Part shown: in pieces, positions 56,403 through 64,000 of the stretch
How the letters are laid out: every line of letters begins with the position of its first letter
How positions within the stretch are numbered: position 1 is the stretch's first letter
Source: Poa pratensis
Lineage: Eukaryota > Streptophyta > Magnoliopsida > Poales > Poaceae
Direction: 5' to 3'
Length of the DNA stretch: 64,000 nt
Assembly: GCA_947311845.1 (NCBI GenBank)
Contig: CAMZMU010000075.1
Span: forward strand, 23,349,421 to 23,413,420
Notes under the pieces: model-generated
What the model was told of the DNA's origin: nothing
Databases searched by the model: none
Seen by the model: only the letters and a program-made list of their open reading frames with translations
Made by a program: the position numbers and the translations under genes

Positions 56403-59400
56403 TCATCTCTTCTCTAAAGTGGTAAACAATCTCCGGGCCTCTTCCAAAGGATCCACTTGAAATGATTCATTAACCCAAAAGTTCTGCATGTTCTGTACTG
56501 GATGTACATGAGAACGCTCCCCATTTGATACATTTATAGCATTCGAATCGACAACTGATGCGATAACATTCTGCAAAGGTATAAAAACTCATTAAATAAC
56601 ATTCCTTCCAGGAATCCTAGTAGAGTAATAGTAGATTCAATCATTCAACACCTGAGCCATCAATGCAGCAACTTTCTAAGTTGTTCGAAAGAGAGAGCAG
56701 GCAACATACAAAAGCATCTGGAATGACTGAAGTAATGGATCCATAAAATTCATAATCACCTAATGGCTACAAAAGCAATAATTCCCTTCTACAAGAGCTT
56801 AATGGTTCATAACAATGCTAGCAATACAGTGTCCTCATGTTCTCTATAAATAACTGACTGAAAACATCCTATAAAACTGACTGATACCTCAGCCAAGTTG
56901 TAATGGTCAACTGATAGAAAGAGCATAAACTCACCAGAGTTCCCATCCGACAAGCACTGAGGACGATAAATTTCAGAAGTTTCTCTTCCAGACTACTTAA
57001 GACATTACCGATACCAGATGATAGTTCCAAGTCTCGGCAAGAGATGTCAGGAGGAATCCCATAGTTTTTTACAGTGACATTTTTGTGCTTCTTCAGCATT
57101 TTTTGTAGGCACGATCCGACAGTTTGTTGTAAGTTTGCCTTGTTTTTAACTTTTGAAAACTTCAAACTAACAGGAGCATCTAGGTCAGTGATTTCCTGCA
57201 GCCTGAGCAGAAGTTCAGCCCTTGCATCATCAGCCCAGCAACAGCACAAAGATGTTCCATTATCTGTTAAAAAGCAGAAGCAACATTTTTTATACATGAT
57301 TCTCCAAGTAAAACAGAAAAGCAAAACATCCCTTTGGACAAATTAACAAATTTTATTTAGGATAGAATGTTGCAAAAAATACTAGAGGTGGCCTGCATCT
57401 CTTACCAACAATAAACCCAGCTAGTGGAACTTTAACTTTTAGTATTTTACCCTTGTTAATTGCTTCTGAAGTTTGTAAGCCATTTAAAGAACTGTCCAAC
57501 ACCAACAAATGGATGGCAACTATCTGTATCAAGAAATGAGACATCAAATGAGAGAATGATTGAGCCTGAAATATAGCTTGAGAACCTATACATGGGCCCA
57601 AAATACAAGCAGAATATAACCTACCCTGCACTGGAACTGCATGAACCTACTGTCTTTAAATTGCTTCTGATGTAAGAGAGGACATGGCAAAACTGTGCTC
57701 GGTGAATTGTCCTTTAAGCCACCAGGCATGAGTGGGGAAGTGGCACGTTCTCTATTCAGTTCAGTATGACTGATGGATGTAACTTCAATATATGTTACTG
57801 GAGTTAACAATAGTTCATGTCTGTAGCAAGAAAAAAAAATCAGACAGCAGAGTATGTCACTTTAAATTTGCAAAACACAAAATATATTGCAGTGTTTCAT
57901 AAGTTTCTGTTTCGGTTAAACATTATGTGGAAAGACCATCATCTATATTATCAGTAATGATAATATGACTCATCAATTATAACTATTAGTAGCCTTCAGC
58001 AAGAAGACTTGACAACATTAACTTTATATATTTGGAGGACTAATGCATTAACTTATTTTAGTAGTTGACAAATAGGTCTTCTACACTGAAATCCACGTCA
58101 GCGATTACATATTCACATTAGCTGCATACCCACGATCCTGCATACAACATTTCCCATTCTAGAGAGATTACTTGCCTTGCAACAGACTAAACGCTCAGTG
58201 AGAGCAGTCAACGAATGAAGAAATGCATATTTTTCTACTGATAACAGAGTGCAACTACACTCTATTAACTTATTAAGGAGTAGTATACAAAACATGCAAA
58301 TGCAGAGGCCCTTTTTTTATCGTATGTAAGTTTCCATGCCATATATACATGCAAGGCACGATTCTGCATAGACATTATTTTCTTAAGCCAACTAACTTAA
58401 CATGGTAAACAAATATAACATAAGATTTCATGGAAAGACAGGAAAGGAGCACAACACACTGTGTCAAGAGGACGCGGTGGAATGTCACTGCTGCCCCTCG
58501 TCCTATGCCAACGGGATAACAATGTTTGCTTAAGTATCCACGGAGACGCACCTGCAATGAATTCAATTAGATAGAATGCCAAACTGAGCATTAATTGAAA
58601 ATGATAACCTAGTCATTTACCGTTTGATTTTCATCAGCGACATGGATACATATATTGTGCTTCTCATTACCAGGCACGAATCGTCGATCCTTACAGTCAT
58701 GTGAATGGATATTTTCTACTTTCCCGTGTAATGATATCAAATCTCCTTGGACAAGGTTTTTACTTTGCAAGTTAGAAGAACCCAATGACTTTTTACGCAT
58801 CATAATCTCAGTGCATGAAGAGACAGTAATAGCTTCAATTGAGTAAGAGCACAATCCATTAAATACATAACACAAGGCACCATATTCTTCCATCTTTTCG
58901 CTCACTGCTTCACCATAAAAATTCAGTTGAAAATCCAAATACTGACGGAAGTCCTGCCAAGATTGTACTAAGCTTATCTCATTATGTAAGGTATTTGTGG
59001 AAAATGGCTCATCCACCTCCCCAATAGACTGGGCTACAATACCCTGCTTGATGTTTATATTACCATTAAAGGTAATGGCAAGGCTCCAAAGTTTATCTTG
59101 AGAATCTATGGAAAGTTTGCCACGTTGAAAACATCCACAGACTTTCACGGCAAAACTTGAACTATCACTAGGACATTCGAGAAGATAGTAGCCACCAATC
59201 CGCAGTGACTGCAGTTTGACAAGATAAATCAGTAATTCTAGCTATAACTAAGTCTAAATGTTGAAACTAAGCTTCATATAAAAACTATACCTGATACTTA
59301 CGTAAACACGCCTCCTTGAACTCCAATAAAATCCTTGATGGGCAACCTCGTTCCTCATCAATAGTATCAATTAGAATAGTACCATCTGATCCACAGGAAT

Positions 59401-62400
59401 AGCTAGACACTAGAGCGCCAGAAAGACTGGTAGTTCTGAAGCTTAAAGAACATGGAATGTGACATGGTTTCTCCATAGGCACTTTGGAATCACAAAGTGA
59501 ACGGGTGCTTGACATTCTAAAGCTCCCAGCATGCTCAATGCAATCATCTTTCCTGGTAAACTTTAAATTGTACGGCACTATCACAGCCTCAGCATACATG
59601 CTAGGCTCTGGAGTGTTCTGATGCTGCAAGAGCAAAATGGCGTAATGAGATAATAGTCAGTCATTACTTATGAGCATGATGATGCTACAAATCTCAAGAT
59701 TGTCTGGATAGCGAAAGAGGTACTCACATTACTGATTGCTGGAAAAATGTGCGACAGTTTCAGCAGATGAAGCAGCCTGGCACAATTATTAGTTTGAGAA
59801 GGATTTTGTGAGGAAGGGCCAATGCGATTCACTTCACTCCAATGGACTATAACATAGATACTGAGATGATGCACTCTTTTTCGGCATGAGAGCTGCTGAA
59901 ACAAAGCCTTCCAGGATAGTGGATCAGCGACACCATAATGATCTAGGTAAGCCACTGGCCCTTCAAGGGCTAGTTTGCAATCATTTATCTGGATGGCAAT
60001 AGAAAAATCAGTGTGTTGAGTATATATATCATAAAAATTGGTTGAGTGAATGTGTGAAATAGTTATGAAGTTTAATTGCATAAAGCAGAACATATACAAG
60101 CCTAACCAACTCGAAGGGGTTATGGAGGAAGATCAATAGTGCCAGTTCTACTACACTTCATGTCAGTGTACATAAATGTGAAAAGGGTCAGTACAGCAGA
60201 CAAAATTACAGAAACCGTAGATGTTAAGAGTATTGAGTTATTCAGCTGTACTATGTAAGGCTCTTGAGTTATCTAATTATATAATCGTGGGAACATAAAT
60301 TTCCATTAAACTGCTACATGAGAGTTGTCTCTAGTTTACTAGGAACAATTGCATACAGAAAATTATAGGAACACGTAAAGCCGAGAAACTCCTATAGCTG
60401 AAATTGTATCACTTCATTGTACTGCATATTGTGTTGCTAATAAACCGTACTGGTACAAGGTACTTGGCAATAATAGTATTGGTATTTTGCTTTGCTGGTA
60501 ATTTAGTTAGAATCCATTTATCATTAACCTACCTATTAAGATCAAGGCAGTTGTACAGAACAGAGTTCTATTCATACTTCAACATATGCCGTATTTCTTA
60601 ACAGATGAATGGTACGGTCTTAGTTCTGACATTCAAGTCAGTGCCATGCAGTCAAGCGATAACTGAACTTAATACACAAAATGCATCCCTTTGTGTGTGT
60701 TGTGATGTTAGTTATGGCCATCACCTCATAGATGCCATCCAAGCAAACATTTGGTGGAAGATCAGGTATAACAATGTCTATACATCCTGTGTCATCAACC
60801 AACTGCATCCTCCTTGGAAGTAAAGACATCTGTATGCATCAAAGACGTGGTCACAAAGTGTATCATAATCATGAAAACGAGGCATCCATGCAACTAACTT
60901 TTTCTGCAGTTTGTTCACTTGGCAACATGGTATCCTCAAATCAATTGACACAATCTGTTTATAAGCCTGTCTACATGCAAATTATATACAATAAGCATGT
61001 GCAAGTAAAGCATCTGCCAACAATAATACATGGACTGTTTATAGCAAGCTTCAGGGATGCCATAAAAGATGCAAGAAAATCAAGCCTCTACTCGAACTAA
61101 ATAAATCAATTAAGTGAGTTTCCACCTCCGATTGGCGACATAATGCAGAAAGAAAGCTGGGAGTTGAAGAATCGTTAAGAGAAAGTAGGACCCATTCCAT
61201 GAATCGTACTTTTAGTATCTTACAAGGACAAAAGGACTGAATATATAGCAATATCATAACTTTTGAAGCAGGGCCATCAAATTTTAGAAGTCACCTTCAT
61301 GCTTCCCACTAATACAAGGCCCAGATCGGCAGTTGAAATTATCCTTTTGGTGGTACCAGGATAGGAAAGCCCATCACACAGAAATCGGTTAAGTCCCTGG
61401 TTCTTGCCCACCTCCTCCATACCATTCCAACATTTGAGCATTATTGATATCCACAATGATTCACACTTGCAGATGAAATTAGCAAAGGGTATTACCTAAC
61501 CAAAATTAAATGTTTAGATGGATAAAATAATCAAAAAAAAGTTCATATGTACTGCATGAAATTAAAGGAGAAACTATTACCAATTTACAAGCTTCCAAGT
61601 TTGTTGCTGTGCTTGAACTTTCACAATTATGATTGCAGAATTTCATAAGGAAATCATGCTGCGCAACCAGATTCAGGTAAGTAAACCACACGGAAAATAG
61701 TTTTTAAACATGGCAAAGGGTTGATACAATAAGCACCATTCGATTCTATTACCATGTGAAGTACCAAACCATAATTGAAAAAATAATAACAAAAAAAATA
61801 CACAAATGCCTAAAAGCCGTGCTACTTTCAGAAAGACTAATCAGTCCACATCCTATAAGTAGACAGGCCACAATCCAGAAGTTACCTACAAATGAAATAT
61901 TCAAGATTCTGCCTAATTTGTGTAACTCTTCCAGGCAATTTATTGTATAAGGCCTCTGAAGTGTGATTCAAAAGATGCTCATAGTTTTGGTGACTCATAC
62001 ATGTGTTTCAGTTGAAAAATATTATGAAGAAACTGAAAAGCTAGTAGAACAAATATATGCTGTGTCAAATTTTGAAAGGAAATAAGAAAGGTAAGCTAAT
62101 TTACTTTACACTGTGAAACCAACATCAGTTAAGCACATGCAAAACAAAGCAACACTGCAATTAGACTATCACGTATGTGGAGACAGTGAAACACATGTAA
62201 CTACTAATGAACATGCCTGAGGTTTGAAGTCCTTTGAAGAGAGAACTTTAGTAGCATAGGTATGAACCAATCCTTGCTTCTGTTGATACCTTGCAGTTCA
62301 AGAGTTTCAGTTAAATAAATTAGCAGCAAATGCAATGGAGCAATATATTATTTACTCCAGTCTATAAACTGTTATGACAATGGAATAAAAGTTAGCGAAG

Positions 62401-64000
62401 TTACATTTTTTGACCCCCAAATCTCTTTCTTCGAACCTAACTTCAATTTCTGCTTAAAGCACGATGTCAAAAGTAAGGTCCTGGAAAATGATGGAACAAA
62501 AAAGACCATACCATGAGATGAGAAAAAAATATGTATCTTGCCAGTCATGGTTAAAGGCTAAAGTAACTGAGAGAAGTAGAACTATCATAAATCCATACCA
62601 AAATCTAGCGGACAGATCCAAAGAGTTAACATACTTTCCCAACAGACCCATGTTATCTGCCCTCATATGACATCTGCACCAACAGTAACAACTGTTGAGT
62701 GTGCCAGTAACATAAACATACTGATATGCCAGAAGTTCCATCTTACTTTGAGTCCACCAGAGAAAAGAATTTATAGTGATGCTAGTTTTGCTGCATGTTC
62801 CAAGTAGAACAACCTTCGCCCAAGCAAAATTTAGACGAACCAATCGGAATTTCTTCACAGAAATCTACAAAAATGACAAGAACAGTTACACTAGAATCTA
62901 ATATTATCTAAACAAAAAAGATGAACAATTTGCAAATTAATGTTCAGAAGTGCAAATCAGCAACATACAAGAGCACCAACTCGAAGAGAATGTGGCGGCA
63001 CAAGCTGCTTATCATCAATTAGCATCCACGAAATCTCGTCCAGCTCAACCAACATGCCCTCCATGTAAATCCCAGAGACAATCCCACTGTACACTCCACT
63101 GCACTTCCCGGCAACTCATCCGTTGGCAGAACACCTGCATAGGACGGGCACCATGCCACCATGGTTTTCGCAGATGACACCAACATGGTGTACGAGCCCT
63201 TCTTCCCAACCGAAACCATTTTTTTCCTCAACCCGGTGACAGACACCGGTCTCGCGATCAGCCTGGCCAGCACGGGCCGCCACCTGCTTGCGGAATCCAC
63301 AAAGTACACGAACTTCTCCACCTCAAACTTGTGACCCTGCTCAGACTCCGGCTGCGACGCCGCCTTGCACTGGCGGCACCCACAGCACATCATCTCGGCT
63401 ATGAACCCGACCAGGTCGGCGGCCCCATTCTTCTGCGCAGCGTGCGGCACTCTGAACACCACGCTCACCGACCTCACCACCCCGAAAACGCGGCCGCGGG
63501 TGGCCGAATCCGGCTCCGCGTCCACGCAGTTGAGCGGGATCGACGCCAGGAAGCTGGGGCCGGGGGCCGGACCGGCGAGGTGCCATCGGACGACCTCCAG
63601 CACGCCTGGCTCGTTTTGGCGGATGGGCGGGAGGTAGTTCCAGGCGAGGACGAGGATGTCGTGGCCGATGGCGGCGGGGTCGAAGTCGAGGAGGTAGCAG
63701 CAGACGGAGGCGGCGGCGGAGGGGTCGGAGAGGGATAGGCAGTGGTTGCGGCAGGAGGAGGAGCAGGAGGTGGAAGGGAGGGAGAAGGTGCCGGCGAGGA
63801 GGACGGGGTGCGGGATTGGCGCGAAGGAGGCCGTGGTGGGGGCGGGATTCGGAGGGGAATGCTTGGGCTTTTTGTGGGGGTGTGTGGTGGGGGTGGAGGG
63901 GGGAGGAGAGGCGGAGGAGGGAAGGAGGGAGGAGGCGCCAGTTGTGGGTGGCGGAGGAGGAGGAGGTCGGCGACGGCGAGCCGGCGTGGGGTGGATGGCT
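56403..64000 (-). CDS. CTC1: CST complex subunit CTC1 (conserved telomere maintenance component 1), partial at the right edge
   Basis: Sixteen exons, high to low: 64000(partial)-62969, 62864-62747, 62656-62599, 62480-62405, 62279-62217, 61658-61581, 61495-61295, 60829-60725, 59988-59728, 59623-59291, 59208-58621, 58551-58460, 57820-57625, 57523-57406, 57263-56935 and 56570-56403. Phases agree throughout. About 1270 residues are visible, close to full CTC1 length. CTC1 binds single-stranded telomeric DNA with STN1 and TEN1 and supports telomere end protection and lagging-strand fill-in. Diagnostic stretches include DFDPAAIGHDILVLAWNYLP (exon 1), GTCSKTSITIN (exon 2), LRIGGYYLLEC (exon 11) and FQVDPLEEARRLF (last exon). 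The fifth intron appears to use a GC donor. Exon 1 has an apparent one-base frameshift near 63107. The start codon lies beyond the window. Confidence 0.92.

Noticed and set aside
63331..63738. 135-residue plus-strand frame
   Set aside because: Shadow of CTC1 exon 1 on the opposite strand.
1..64000. tRNA, rRNA or other structured RNA genes
   Set aside because: I looked for tRNA-like TTCGA arms and rRNA segments and found none that I could support.

Overview
This is nuclear DNA of a grass, most likely a Triticeae species (wheat, Aegilops or barley type). The signs are spliced plant genes with GC-rich 5' ends, heavily nested transposons, Stowaway MITEs ending in CTCCCTCCGTTCC with TA target sites, an antisense LTR resembling the Angela/WIS Copia group, and a CACTA element. 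I see no bacterial, organellar or RNA-gene content.

The main structural fact is that 1-17270 and 25666-42953 are the same sequence. Copy 1 stops at a 13-base N gap (17271-17283). The differences I saw over its first ~14.5 kb are one-base indels, mostly in short homopolymers. Errors become dense in the last ~2.7 kb before the gap. This looks like an unmerged contig overlap, not a real tandem duplication, so the genes in it should be counted once. Copy 2 is the better sequence for most of the block.

Layout of the repeated block, copy 2 coordinates: antisense Angela/WIS-like LTR (to ~26515); 5'-truncated LINE (to 28336); an intronless STE20/SPAK-OSR1-type kinase resembling BLUS1 (29363-30904, +); an antisense LINE whose reverse-transcriptase YVDD motif is split by a complete Copia element with 152-bp LTRs (31229-36449); a Stowaway MITE; an antisense LINE zf-RVT fragment; and a seven-exon receptor-like cytoplasmic kinase resembling PBL28 (42320-40144, -).

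Between the copies (17284-25665) lie a truncated Gypsy element with a protease remnant and a 3' LTR, an antisense LINE fragment, a FAR1/MULE-like SWIM fragment, and the start of the antisense LTR. To the right of copy 2 come a Harbinger-type MITE, two LINE 3' fragments, and a 5.2 kb composite CACTA element (46952-52144, TSD ACG). The CACTA encodes a truncated TNPD-like transposase, a Ulp1-like protein without the catalytic Cys, and a small protein with an RNase H1-type hybrid-binding domain and a C-terminal hydrophobic segment.

The window ends with two convergent ordinary genes: a HIG1-domain mitochondrial protein (52810-55407, +), and the telomere-maintenance gene CTC1 (64000-56403, -), visible as 16 exons with its start codon off the right edge and one apparent frameshift in exon 1.
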